Shown: piece after piece, positions 1 through 6,623 of the stretch
Layout: the number at the start of each line of letters is the position of its first letter
Position numbering within the stretch: position 1 is the first letter of the stretch
From: Acidobacteriota bacterium
GTDB lineage: Bacteria; Acidobacteriota; Vicinamibacteria; Vicinamibacterales; UBA8438
Assembly (NCBI GenBank): GCA_011523485.1
Contig: WTGR01000720.1
Span: forward strand, 1-14,740
DNA length: 14,740 bases
Direction of reading: 5' to 3'
Notes under the pieces: model-generated
The model's database searches: none
Seen by the model: only the letters and a program-made list of their open reading frames with translations
What the model was told of the DNA's origin: nothing
Program-made: the position numbers and the translations under genes

Positions 1-1
1 A

Positions 2-421
2 TGGACGAGTGCCGCAACGGCTGGGACGGCGCGGCTCTGGCCCCAACGACAGGCTCTCTTGGACTCGATGACCAACAACAATGCGCTGACCGACTTGGAC
101 AACACGCTATTCCCTAATGACGGCTCTCACTATCGAGCCAACCAACTTCGGACGATCTGGAACATATTCGGCATAACGCTTCCAATTGTACCCAACATAC
201 AGTTAATTGGCCGCATTGATGAACTTGTAGACAAGCGCAACGCTATAGCCCACGGCAGGGAGACCGCTCGCGCTGTTGGGTCGCGGCATAGCACTGCAGA
301 AATGGAGGTGCGGTTTAGAGATACGGAGATCATCGCCTACTATGTGATAGATACGATGAACACCTACTGTTTGACCGGAGGGCTATTGCGCCCCCACAAT
401 AAGAGCGCCAAGTCAAAATAG
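2..421 (+). CDS. HEPN-domain RNase-like protein, 5'-incomplete
   Basis: The frame is open from the first bases of the window to a TAG at 419-421, so the N-terminus is probably outside the window. The first ATG in frame is at 68 and a TTG lies at 59. The diagnostic segment is DELVDKRNAIAHGRE, encoded around 215-260. It holds an R-N-x3-H (RX4H) motif, the catalytic signature of HEPN ribonucleases, and the surrounding pattern resembles the RiboL-PSP/MAE_28990-type HEPN families. Such proteins usually act as toxins or defence effectors that cut RNA. Families of this kind are roughly 200 residues or longer, so about 140 visible residues would be the C-terminal part. Composition is clearly AT-richer than the rest of the window from about base 60 onward, which suggests horizontal transfer. 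No antitoxin partner is visible. It could also be a decayed remnant whose GC-rich first 20 codons are not native. Confidence 0.62.
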   Translation, partial: WTSAATAGTARLWPQRQALLDSMTNNNALTDLDNTLFPNDGSHYRANQLRTIWNIFGITLPIVPNIQLIGRIDELVDKRNAIAHGRETARAVGSRHSTAEMEVRFRDTEIIAYYVIDTMNTYCLTGGLLRPHNKSAKSK

Positions 422-434
422 TACCCTCCTACTC

Positions 435-1730
435 CTATCCCATCGCAGCGGTGACCGCAATCTCCGACGCCACGCGAAACGTGAGCCGGTCGTGGGCGGC
501 GCGGACGGCGGTCACGACGTCCTCCGGACTTCTCCCCCGCGCGAAGATGAATCCGGGATAGCTCGCTCCCTCCGGCCACGGCACCAGCCGCTGGCCGGGC
601 TTGGTCGTGATGACGATGTCCTCCACCAGCGGAACCGCGCGTGCGGCGTCGAGCCCCACTACGCCCTGGCAGATTCCGGGGGCCGGCACCGGGATCATCA
701 TGACCGCCGACGCCTCTCGTGTCACGGCATAGTGACGGGCCACCGGGCGGCCGAGTGCGTGCTGGAACAGCACCTCCTCCAGGGAATGGCTGTCGCCGGT
801 GGGTCCGTCGAAGCGGAGGACCCGAGAGCAGAGCCCGCCGATGGGCCGCGCGGCCACCTCGATCACGACGGCGCCGCGGGGGCCGAGTCGGCACTCGGCG
901 TGGATGGGACCGTGCGCCAGACCGAGCGCCTCGACCGCGCCGCCCACCTGCTCGACCACATCTCTCCGTTCCTCGCGACGCAGGCGGTCGGGCGTAACGT
1001 AGATGGTCTCTTCGAAAAAGGGACCGTCGAGCGGGTCCGGCTTGTCGAAGATCGCGAAGATCTCCAGCTCTCCGTTCGTCACCACGCCTTCGACGGCGAC
1101 TTCGCGGCCCGGAATGTACTCCTCGATCGCCATCGAGTCGTTGGCCGGATCCTGGAGCAGCCGAACCTCCGGCGACGCGAGCAGCCGCCGCAGCCGCTCG
1201 GCCGCGCCAACCAGCTCGACCGGGGTGTCGGCGCGGATGACGCCCCGGCTGGCGACCAGCCCGAGCGGCTTGACGACGCAGGGATAGGCGACCCGCTCGA
1301 GCAGCACGCCGTTGTCGCGGTCCACGGGAATGGACCGGAACCACGGCGTGCGCAGTCCCGCCGCCCGCAACCGCATGCGGGTCTTCAGCTTGTGCCCGGC
1401 GACGCGGACGGCGGCCGGGGAATGCGCGGGCAGCCCGAGCATGCGCGCCGCGAGGGCGCCGATCAGCGCCGGCCTGTCGCCGACCGCCAGCACCCCATCG
1501 AACGGCGCCGCCGCGGCCGCGCCGGCGATAGCCCGCACAGCCGCATCTTCGTCGTGGAACCGGATCGGCACCGCGCCGTCCCGCCACGGGTCGTCCAGCC
1601 GGTGACACCGATCGGTGGCCAGAATCAGCTCGGCGCCGAGGCGCTCGGCCGCCGCACCGAACGACCGGATCTGATAACCGGTGGTGGCGGCGACCAGCAG
1701 CACACGGGGCGCACGGGTTGGCAGGCGCAT
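435..1730 (-). CDS. ATP-grasp domain ligase (carboxylate-amine ligase type)
   Basis: This is a 431-residue protein starting at the ATG at 1728-1730. The frame continues upstream to a TTG at 1934, but that extension has no family-like character. Residues 8-100 form a Rossmann-like N-domain starting with RVLLVAATTGYQ. The ATP-grasp core follows: GHKLKTR (112-118), ATP-binding lysine in CVVKP (K154), hinge EEYIPG (203-208), and metal/ATP ligands in HAE (277-279) and IEVAARPIGG (290-299). Residues 340-430 resemble the C-terminal extension of ATP-grasp enzymes of the L-amino-acid ligase/BacD group. These enzymes activate a carboxylate as an acyl phosphate and join it to an amine. The substrate cannot be told from sequence. 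No Shine-Dalgarno is obvious. It lies 220 bp downstream of the radical SAM selenoprotein gene on the same strand, so a shared pathway is plausible but inferred. Confidence 0.85.
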   Translation of the reverse strand: MRLPTRAPRVLLVAATTGYQIRSFGAAAERLGAELILATDRCHRLDDPWRDGAVPIRFHDEDAAVRAIAGAAAAAPFDGVLAVGDRPALIGALAARMLGLPAHSPAAVRVAGHKLKTRMRLRAAGLRTPWFRSIPVDRDNGVLLERVAYPCVVKPLGLVASRGVIRADTPVELVGAAERLRRLLASPEVRLLQDPANDSMAIEEYIPGREVAVEGVVTNGELEIFAIFDKPDPLDGPFFEETIYVTPDRLRREERRDVVEQVGGAVEALGLAHGPIHAECRLGPRGAVVIEVAARPIGGLCSRVLRFDGPTGDSHSLEEVLFQHALGRPVARHYAVTREASAVMMIPVPAPGICQGVVGLDAARAVPLVEDIVITTKPGQRLVPWPEGASYPGFIFARGRSPEDVVTAVRAAHDRLTFRVASEIAVTAAMG

Positions 1731-1950
1731 TGGAAGCGGGATTCGTGTACCGAGCACGGACTCGGCCGACGGCAACCGATGCCGGAGTTCGTGCGAGCCG
1801 TATGATGCCCCAGAGCAACCACCCAACGCAAGGGTGACGCGCGCAGAGAACGCCAGCCCGCCGGGCCGCCAGCCCGGAGCCGGCGTCACGTCTTCCGCGG
1901 CGGCGGCCACGGCTACAGCCCGGCCGCGGAACAACAGGGCACGCGCCGGT

Positions 1951-3321
1951 TCAGACCAGGGCCACCTGCCCGGTCGTGGGCTCGGCTCAGCAGTACCACG
2001 GTTCGTTCAGATACGGAACCTCCGCTCTCCGCCTCGCCCCCCTCGAGAACGCCGGTGGCGGGACGCATCCTTCGTGTGCACACGATAGAACGGCGTCGAA
2101 CACGTCGCGCCGGGAGGCGGTCAGGCGCCGGCCGACCAGGGCCGCCACTTCCTCGGCCATTCGGTCGACGCGGGGGTCGGGATGCCGCCACGGATAGACG
2201 AGAAGCTCGCGATCGAACGGGCCGATCCACCCGCGGAGGTCCTCCAGCTCGAGCAGCCGGGATCCGGCCGTCACGAGCAGTCGCAGCGCAAGCTGGATCG
2301 GGGCGACCTGCTCGACCAGATCGAGCGCTTCGATCTCGGCCAGCATCCTGCGGTAGCCGTCGAGCGTGGTCCACGGCGTGAAGGCCACGAAGGTCGGCGC
2401 CAGGGTCAGACCGGCCTTGCGGCACAGCCCCGCGGCGCGGGCGACGTCGTCGCGCGTGTGGCCCTTCTCCAGACGGCGCAGAATCGAATCGTCGAACGAC
2501 TCGACGGCGCTGGTGACGAAGAGACAACCCGTCTCGCGCAGGCGCGACAACAGGTCGGCATGGGCGACCAGGTGTTCCACCTTGATCGTGACGTCGTAGG
2601 TCAGGCCGGGAAACCGTCGTGCGATCCCCTCGACCACCCGCATGGCGTGCCCGACGCCGTTGAAGAAATCCGGATCGCCGAACGTGACGTGCTTCGCTCC
2701 CTGCTCCACCTGCGCCGCCACGTCGGCGATCACCACGTCCGGGCTCACGACGCGGAATCGGCCGCCGTAGACCGGGACGACCGGACAATGCCGGCACGCG
2801 TGCTTGCATCCACGGCTCGCCTCCGTATAGCCGGCGATCTTCCGGACTGCGCCCTGCTGCAGCGCCGCGTAGCGATCGAGCGGCGGGAGCCCCGCGCGCC
2901 AGGGGGGCATCAACGCCAGCCTCGGGAGACCGGGCGCCGGGACGAAACCCGTTCCACCGGTCGAGACCTCGGTTGCCAGGCGGACCAGATCGGCCTCGAA
3001 CTCGCCGCCGAGCACGTGCTCGACACCGATCGAGCGGAGGAGCTCCCCGTTCAGCGGCGCGTAGAGGCCGTAGGCGCACAGTCGGGCGTCGGGATTGAGT
3101 CGTCGGACCCGCTCCATCACCGGGACCGCGAGCCTCGTCGCGGTGTGCATGGGCAGGTGGAACGCCACGAGATCGGCCTCGACCACACCGGCATCGAACG
3201 GCTCGCGCGACAGGTCGAGACAGGCGACGTCCATCCCCGCGCGGCGCAGCCAGGCTGCCGGCGACGCGAGGCCGAACGGCTGGCGGCCCAGCTCGTAGGT
3301 GGCGACGAGAGCGACTCTCAT
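1951..3321 (-). CDS. CUAEP-tail radical SAM selenoprotein (in-frame UGA = Sec445)
   Basis: A 456-residue radical SAM protein when the TGA at 1987-1989 is read as selenocysteine; a conventional call stops at 444 residues. Residues 1-115 form a Rossmann-like domain of the cobalamin-binding type. The radical SAM core begins with ASRGCKHACRHCP, where C172, C176 and C179 (CX3CX2C) would hold the 4Fe-4S cluster that cleaves S-adenosylmethionine. Later segments DPDFFNG (216-222), VTIKVEH (244-250) and SAVESFDD (271-278) fit the barrel. C414, C419 and C444 are further cysteines near the C-terminus. The frame reads EPWYC-TGA-GCC-GAG-CCC, giving C-U-A-E-P, then ends at TGA 1951-1953. From memory this matches a named family, the CUAEP/CCAEP-tail radical SAM (seleno)proteins, whose reaction is not established. 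The ATG overlaps the symporter stop as ATGA, implying translational coupling. Radical SAM assignment is secure; Sec decoding is strongly indicated but untested. Confidence 0.88.
1954..1975 (-). promoter_or_regulatory. Bacterial SECIS hairpin
   Basis: Starting at the 12th base after the UGA, the mRNA can fold as GACC-GGGC, loop AGGUG, GCCC, bulged U, GGUC. This gives eight Watson-Crick pairs with one bulged U (1958) and a five-base loop at 1963-1967. An alternative fold has seven pairs and an eight-base loop. The loop starts 20 nt after the UGA. Known bacterial SECIS elements place the SelB-binding apical loop about this far downstream and carry G-U/GGU in it; the Escherichia coli fdhF element has an AGGUCU loop and a bulged U, on the other stem side. 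The final TGA stop follows the hairpin directly. Confidence 0.75.
1987..1989 (-). other. UGA recoded as selenocysteine (Sec445)
   Basis: On the minus strand the codons read TGG TAC TGC TGA GCC GAG CCC ACG ACC, that is W-Y-C-U-A-E-P-T-T. The residues after the TGA spell the AEP of the CUAEP tail, which would be an unlikely coincidence in untranslated sequence. The frame then continues to another TGA at 1951-1953. A SECIS-like hairpin begins 12 nt downstream. Adjacent Cys444-Sec445 could form a selenenylsulfide redox pair; that role is inference. Confidence 0.85.
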
Positions 3322-4754
3322 GGCGCGGCGGGTCGCAGCTCGACCTCGGCGTCGGTGGGCGGCGGGGTCGCGAGACTGACGACCACGAGGGTCGCGATGG
3401 ACAGGGCGAGCGCCGGGTACGCGGTCTGCCAACCGAAGAGGTACTCCGGGTTCCCGTCGACGGCCCGCGCCAGGCCCACGATCTCCCAGACGAGCGTCGT
3501 GAGCATGCCGGCCAGGATGGACGCGACGCCCCCCGCGCGCGTCGCCCGCTTCCACAGCAGAGCGCCGAGCAGCGCGGGCGTGATGCCGGCCCCGTACATC
3601 GTGTAGGCCCACAGCGCCATCGCGAGGATGGTCGGGAAAAAGCTCCCGGCGACGTAGCCGAGCGCGCCGACCGCGACCACGATGAGGCGCGTGTAGAGCA
3701 CCACCTGCCGGTCCGTGACCGCGGGGTTGACGAAGCGCTGATAGACGTCGCGGATCAGGTTCGTCGACGGCGTCAACAGGAAGCTGTTCGCGGTGGAGAC
3801 GACGATGGCCGCGGCGCCGCAGACCAGCAGCACGCCGAGCACCGGCGGCAGCGCGTCGGTGGCGACGCGGATGACTATCTCCTCCGATTCGGCCACGCCG
3901 AGTCCGCCGAGGGACAGGCTGCCGAAGATGCCGATCGAATCGATCAGGGTCTCGACGACGATCGTCCCGGCGATCCAGCCGACGACGGCCAGGCGCGCCG
4001 CCCGCTCGTCCCGCGCCGAGAAGAACTTCTGGTACATGTTGGCTTCGCCGAGCAGCAGGAACATCGTCGGCAGGAACAGAGCGAACGCGGCCTGCGCGCC
4101 CATGTCCCCGAACAGCGACACCTGGTGCGGCTCCAGGGCCGCGAGCGAAGCCGAGAGGCCTCCCGCATCGCCGATCAGGAACGCGACGCCGAACATCACC
4201 GCAACGGTCATCACCAGGCCGTTGCCGACGTCCAGGTAGGCGATCGACAGCATGCCGGCGAGCGACGTGAAGAGGATGCAGAACACCGCCGTGATCAGGG
4301 CGCCGGTATCCGGATCGACCCCGGCCACCAGGGCCAGCAGGCGACCGCCGCCGCGGAACTGGTACGCCGCGATGGTGGCGTAGGCCAGCACCGTGGTCAG
4401 CGTCCCGAGCACGCGCGCGGCCGGCCCGTAGCGCAGCTCGAGGATGTCGGGCACCGTGTACTGCGCGATGCGGCGCACGCGCGGGGCGATGAAATAGACG
4501 AGCGCGATGCCCACCCACGCGCCGGCCGACTGCCACAGCGCGGAGAATCCGGAGCGATAGCCGAGCCCGGCCCCGCCGAACAGACTGCCGGAGCCGATCC
4601 AGGTGGCGAGCAGCGTGAAGACGAGCACGCGCGCCGGCAGCCGCCGCCCCGCGACCAGGAAATCGTCGCCGGTCCGGACGCGGCGACTGCGCCACGCGCC
4701 GACCAGCACCAGCACCGACATGTAGACGATGACCGCCGTCAGCATGCCGGCCAT
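3318..4754 (-). CDS. Sodium/solute symporter (SSS family)
   Basis: A 478-residue polytopic membrane protein of the SSS (SLC5-like) family, which uses the sodium gradient to import small organic solutes. Landmarks are the first helix followed by SRRVRTGDDFLVAGRRLPA (23-41), the segment LLATWIGSGSLFGGAGLGY (48-66), and the later helix STANSFLLTPSTNLIRDVY, where serine and threonine residues normally form the Na2 sodium site. About 13 hydrophobic segments fit the family topology. Substrate is not predictable; relatives carry proline, pantothenate, sugars or others. The ATG at 4752-4754 fits the family N-terminus exactly. The stop TGA overlaps the radical SAM start (ATGA), so the two are almost surely one operon, and the transporter may supply that pathway's substrate (inference). 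No clear Shine-Dalgarno is present and the gene starts only 22 bp from the divergent phosphoesterase gene. Confidence 0.92.
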   Translation of the reverse strand: MAGMLTAVIVYMSVLVLVGAWRSRRVRTGDDFLVAGRRLPARVLVFTLLATWIGSGSLFGGAGLGYRSGFSALWQSAGAWVGIALVYFIAPRVRRIAQYTVPDILELRYGPAARVLGTLTTVLAYATIAAYQFRGGGRLLALVAGVDPDTGALITAVFCILFTSLAGMLSIAYLDVGNGLVMTVAVMFGVAFLIGDAGGLSASLAALEPHQVSLFGDMGAQAAFALFLPTMFLLLGEANMYQKFFSARDERAARLAVVGWIAGTIVVETLIDSIGIFGSLSLGGLGVAESEEIVIRVATDALPPVLGVLLVCGAAAIVVSTANSFLLTPSTNLIRDVYQRFVNPAVTDRQVVLYTRLIVVAVGALGYVAGSFFPTILAMALWAYTMYGAGITPALLGALLWKRATRAGGVASILAGMLTTLVWEIVGLARAVDGNPEYLFGWQTAYPALALSIATLVVVSLATPPPTDAEVELRPAAP

Positions 4755-4776
4755 TGTGGATCATAATGAGCGGTCG
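4755..4776. promoter_or_regulatory. Very short divergent intergenic region with overlapping -10-like boxes
   Basis: Only 22 bp separate the start codons of the symporter (minus) and the phosphoesterase (plus). Within them the AT-rich core ATCATAAT (4760-4767) reads as CATAAT on the plus strand (4762-4767) and TATGAT on the minus strand (4765-4760), each 5 of 6 matches to TATAAT. Transcription from either would begin at or within a few bases of the ATG, so both mRNAs might be leaderless or nearly so. The -35 positions fall inside the opposing genes and match the consensus poorly. Confidence 0.4.
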
Positions 4777-5496
4777 ATGGCGCTCGACGAGTACCGGCGC
4801 AAGCGGGACTTCAGTCGGACGCCGGAACCGGAGGGCGCCGCGGCCCGCAGGAACCGGCGGCGGCAGGCGGCCACGGACGGTCCGGAGGGCTACTTCTGCG
4901 TCCAGAAGCACCTCGCCAGCCATCTCCACTACGACCTGCGGCTCGAGCACGACGGCGTCCTGCTCTCGTGGGCCGTACCCAAGGGGCCGTCGCTGCAGCC
5001 GGCCGACAAGCGGATGGCGGTGCGGACCGAGGACCATCCGTACGAGTACGGGAGCTTCGAGGGCGTCATCCCGGAGGGCTACGGGGCCGGCATCGTGATG
5101 CTGTGGGACCACGGCGCCTGGAAGCCGGAGGTCGACGACGTGGGCGCCGCCCTGGAGAAGGGCGATCTGAAGTTCTCGCTCGACGGCTACAAGCTCAAGG
5201 GCTCCTGGGCGCTGGTGCGCACCCGGGACCGCACCGGAACCGCGCCGCGGCAGCGCGGCCGCAACTGGCTGCTCATCAAGCACGCCGACTTCTGGTCGGG
5301 GCCGATCGACATCACGGCGGTCGCGCCCCTCAGCGTGAAGAGCGAGGGAGACTTCGACGACATCCTGGCCGCGGACATGCCGGAGCTCTGGATCACCGGC
5401 CGTCCCGCAACGGCCGCCGGCAACGGCCGCGCCGCCGCCCTGACCCGTGAGGTCATCGAGCGGGCCGCGAGGAAGATCCTCGCCCGCCGGGGTTGA
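4777..5496 (+). CDS. Stand-alone LigD-type 3'-phosphoesterase
   Basis: A 239-residue protein consisting of the LigD 3'-phosphoesterase domain, with no ligase or polymerase domain attached. In bacterial non-homologous end joining this domain trims 3'-phosphate or 3'-ribonucleotide ends so they can be ligated. The core reads QKHLASHLHYDLRLEHDG (43-60), AVPKGPS (66-72) and EDHPYEYGSFEG (85-96). H45, H51, D53, R55 and H87 keep the spacing of the Pseudomonas aeruginosa LigD residues H42, H48, D50, R52 and H84, a constant offset of three, so the manganese site looks intact. The family-typical start MALDEYRRKRDFSRTPEP picks the ATG at 4777 over upstream in-frame ATGs at 4729 and 4744. No ku or ligase gene lies in the window; partners would be elsewhere. 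It is divergent from the symporter and convergent with yvcK. Confidence 0.92.
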   Translation: MALDEYRRKRDFSRTPEPEGAAARRNRRRQAATDGPEGYFCVQKHLASHLHYDLRLEHDGVLLSWAVPKGPSLQPADKRMAVRTEDHPYEYGSFEGVIPEGYGAGIVMLWDHGAWKPEVDDVGAALEKGDLKFSLDGYKLKGSWALVRTRDRTGTAPRQRGRNWLLIKHADFWSGPIDITAVAPLSVKSEGDFDDILAADMPELWITGRPATAAGNGRAAALTREVIERAARKILARRG

Positions 5497-5499
5497 CGG

Positions 5500-6474
5500 C
5501 TATTGCAGGAGCCGCTGCGCCAGGACGCTCCAGACGGCGTAGGCGAGGCGCCGGCGCGAATGACGGGCGATCTGGCGCTGGGAGAAGTGACCTGTGACCA
5601 GCTCGCACGCCGCGGGAATGTCGCCGACGGGCAGCAGCTCCTTGTGCTCCTTCGCGTACCGGGCGAGAACGTCGGGCGGCGGGGTGGCGTTGTTGGCGAT
5701 GGCGACGTCCACGGGCCGGCCGATGGCGTCACCGACGCGGCGCACCGCCTCGCCCACCGAGAAGCCGTGCATTCCCCGGCCCTCGGTCAGGATGTTCGTC
5801 ACGAGCACGATGGGCCCCGCGGTCGCGCGAACCGCCTCCGCCACGCCCCGGACCAGGAGAATCGGCATCAGGCTGGTGTAGAAGCTTCCCGGCCCGATCA
5901 CCACGGCGTCGAACCCGCGGATGGCCTCCGAGGCGGCTGTGTGCACGTTCGGCTCCGGATCGAGCCAGATCCGCCTGATTCGCCGCCCATCGGTCTGCTC
6001 GCGGTCCACGCCGACCTCGCTGACCGCGCGTGAGCCGTCCTCGTACTCCGCGTAGAGGGTCGACTGCTCCACGCTGACCGGCAGGACGCGGCCGTTGCAG
6101 TCGAGCAGCGTCCGCAAGCCGTCCACGGCGGCGAGAAAATCGCCGCTGTACTGCTCCATCATCGAGAGGAGCAGGTTGCCGCCGGTGTGCCCGCGAAGCC
6201 GGCCGTTCTCGAGGGCCGGCAGGCGCGAGAGGAGCAGGCGCCGGGCTTCGCCCTCGTTCCTGGCGAGCGCGAGGGCGCACTTCAGCACGTCGCCGGGAGG
6301 CAGGACGCCGAGCTCGTCCCGAAGCTGACCCGAGCTGCCGCCGCTGTCGAACATCGTGACGACGGCGTTCACCCGCAGCCACGGGTTCTGCTTGAGGCCG
6401 CCGAGCAGGCTGGGCAGCCCGGTTCCGCCGCCCAAGCACCCGACGTTGACTTCCCGCAACCGCACGCGGCGCAT
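5500..6474 (-). CDS. yvcK: YvcK/CofD-family UDP-GlcNAc-binding gluconeogenesis factor
   Basis: A 324-residue YvcK-type protein. Hallmarks are GGGTGLPSLLGGLK (15-28), the segment DSGGSSGQLRDELGVLPPGD (43-62), HTGGNLLL (96-103) and, further on, VVIGPGSFYTSLMPILLV followed by the NILTEGRGMHGFS region. In Bacillus and mycobacteria YvcK (CuvA in the latter) binds UDP-N-acetylglucosamine and is needed for normal cell shape and growth on gluconeogenic carbon. The related CofD transfers a lactyl-phosphate group in F420 synthesis, but the signature here fits YvcK better. I chose the ATG at 6472-6474 because it leaves a short lead before the glycine-rich loop; a GTG at 6540 and an ATG at 6510 are also in frame. 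The usual rapZ and whiA neighbours are absent. Its stop lies 3 bp from that of the phosphoesterase, so there is no room for a separate terminator. Confidence 0.93.
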   Translation of the reverse strand: MRRVRLREVNVGCLGGGTGLPSLLGGLKQNPWLRVNAVVTMFDSGGSSGQLRDELGVLPPGDVLKCALALARNEGEARRLLLSRLPALENGRLRGHTGGNLLLSMMEQYSGDFLAAVDGLRTLLDCNGRVLPVSVEQSTLYAEYEDGSRAVSEVGVDREQTDGRRIRRIWLDPEPNVHTAASEAIRGFDAVVIGPGSFYTSLMPILLVRGVAEAVRATAGPIVLVTNILTEGRGMHGFSVGEAVRRVGDAIGRPVDVAIANNATPPPDVLARYAKEHKELLPVGDIPAACELVTGHFSQRQIARHSRRRLAYAVWSVLAQRLLQ

Positions 6475-6565
6475 TATGCCACACACCCCGCCGGCCCCCG
6501 CCCGTTGCATGCCCCGGAACGACCGCCGCCGGCCCGGCACGGCCCGCGCGGCAGAATTCGCCCCT

Positions 6566-6581
6566 GCACGAAACTTCGTGC
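6566..6581. promoter_or_regulatory. Perfect inverted repeat in the divergent yvcK / membrane-protein intergenic region
   Basis: The sequence GCACGAA-AC-TTCGTGC is a perfect 7+2+7 bp dyad in the 149-bp gap between divergent genes. It lies 43 bp before the rightward ATG at 6624. A TATA-containing stretch (TATATC, 6598-6603) sits 17 bp beyond the right arm and could be a -10 box, placing the dyad over the -35 region as an operator would. The -35 match itself (TTCGTG) is poor. A regulator is not identified. Confidence 0.4.
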
Positions 6582-6623
6582 CGTGTCGATAAACCCTATA
6601 TCCCGTCGCCCGACCATCGAGAC

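Noticed and set aside
1..117. Short frame from the ATG at base 1 (38 codons)
   Set aside because: It overlaps the HEPN frame, has no recognisable features and ends quickly; the frame-2 reading carries the HEPN motif.
492..1805. A 437-residue plus-strand open frame opposite the ATP-grasp gene
   Set aside because: It is antisense to a gene with clear ATP-grasp motifs, and its composition is that expected of GC-rich antisense frames (His/Arg/Asp-rich, no motifs).
1861..1877. CCGGGC-CGCCA-GCCCGG hairpin between the radical SAM and ATP-grasp genes
   Set aside because: A six-pair GC stem without a T-run is expected by chance in DNA of this composition, and it falls well past the radical SAM stop.
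1731..1934. N-terminal extension of the ATP-grasp protein to a TTG at 1934
   Set aside because: The 68 extra residues are low-complexity and precede a normal beta-strand start (RVLLVAATTG) with its own ATG at 1730.
1987..5283. A single 1098-residue minus-strand open frame covering the radical SAM gene and everything up to the phosphoesterase gene
   Set aside because: Only the part from 3321 down is radical SAM-like. Upstream of it the frame runs out of phase through the symporter gene and antisense to the phosphoesterase gene, giving Arg/Gly/Ala-rich nonsense.
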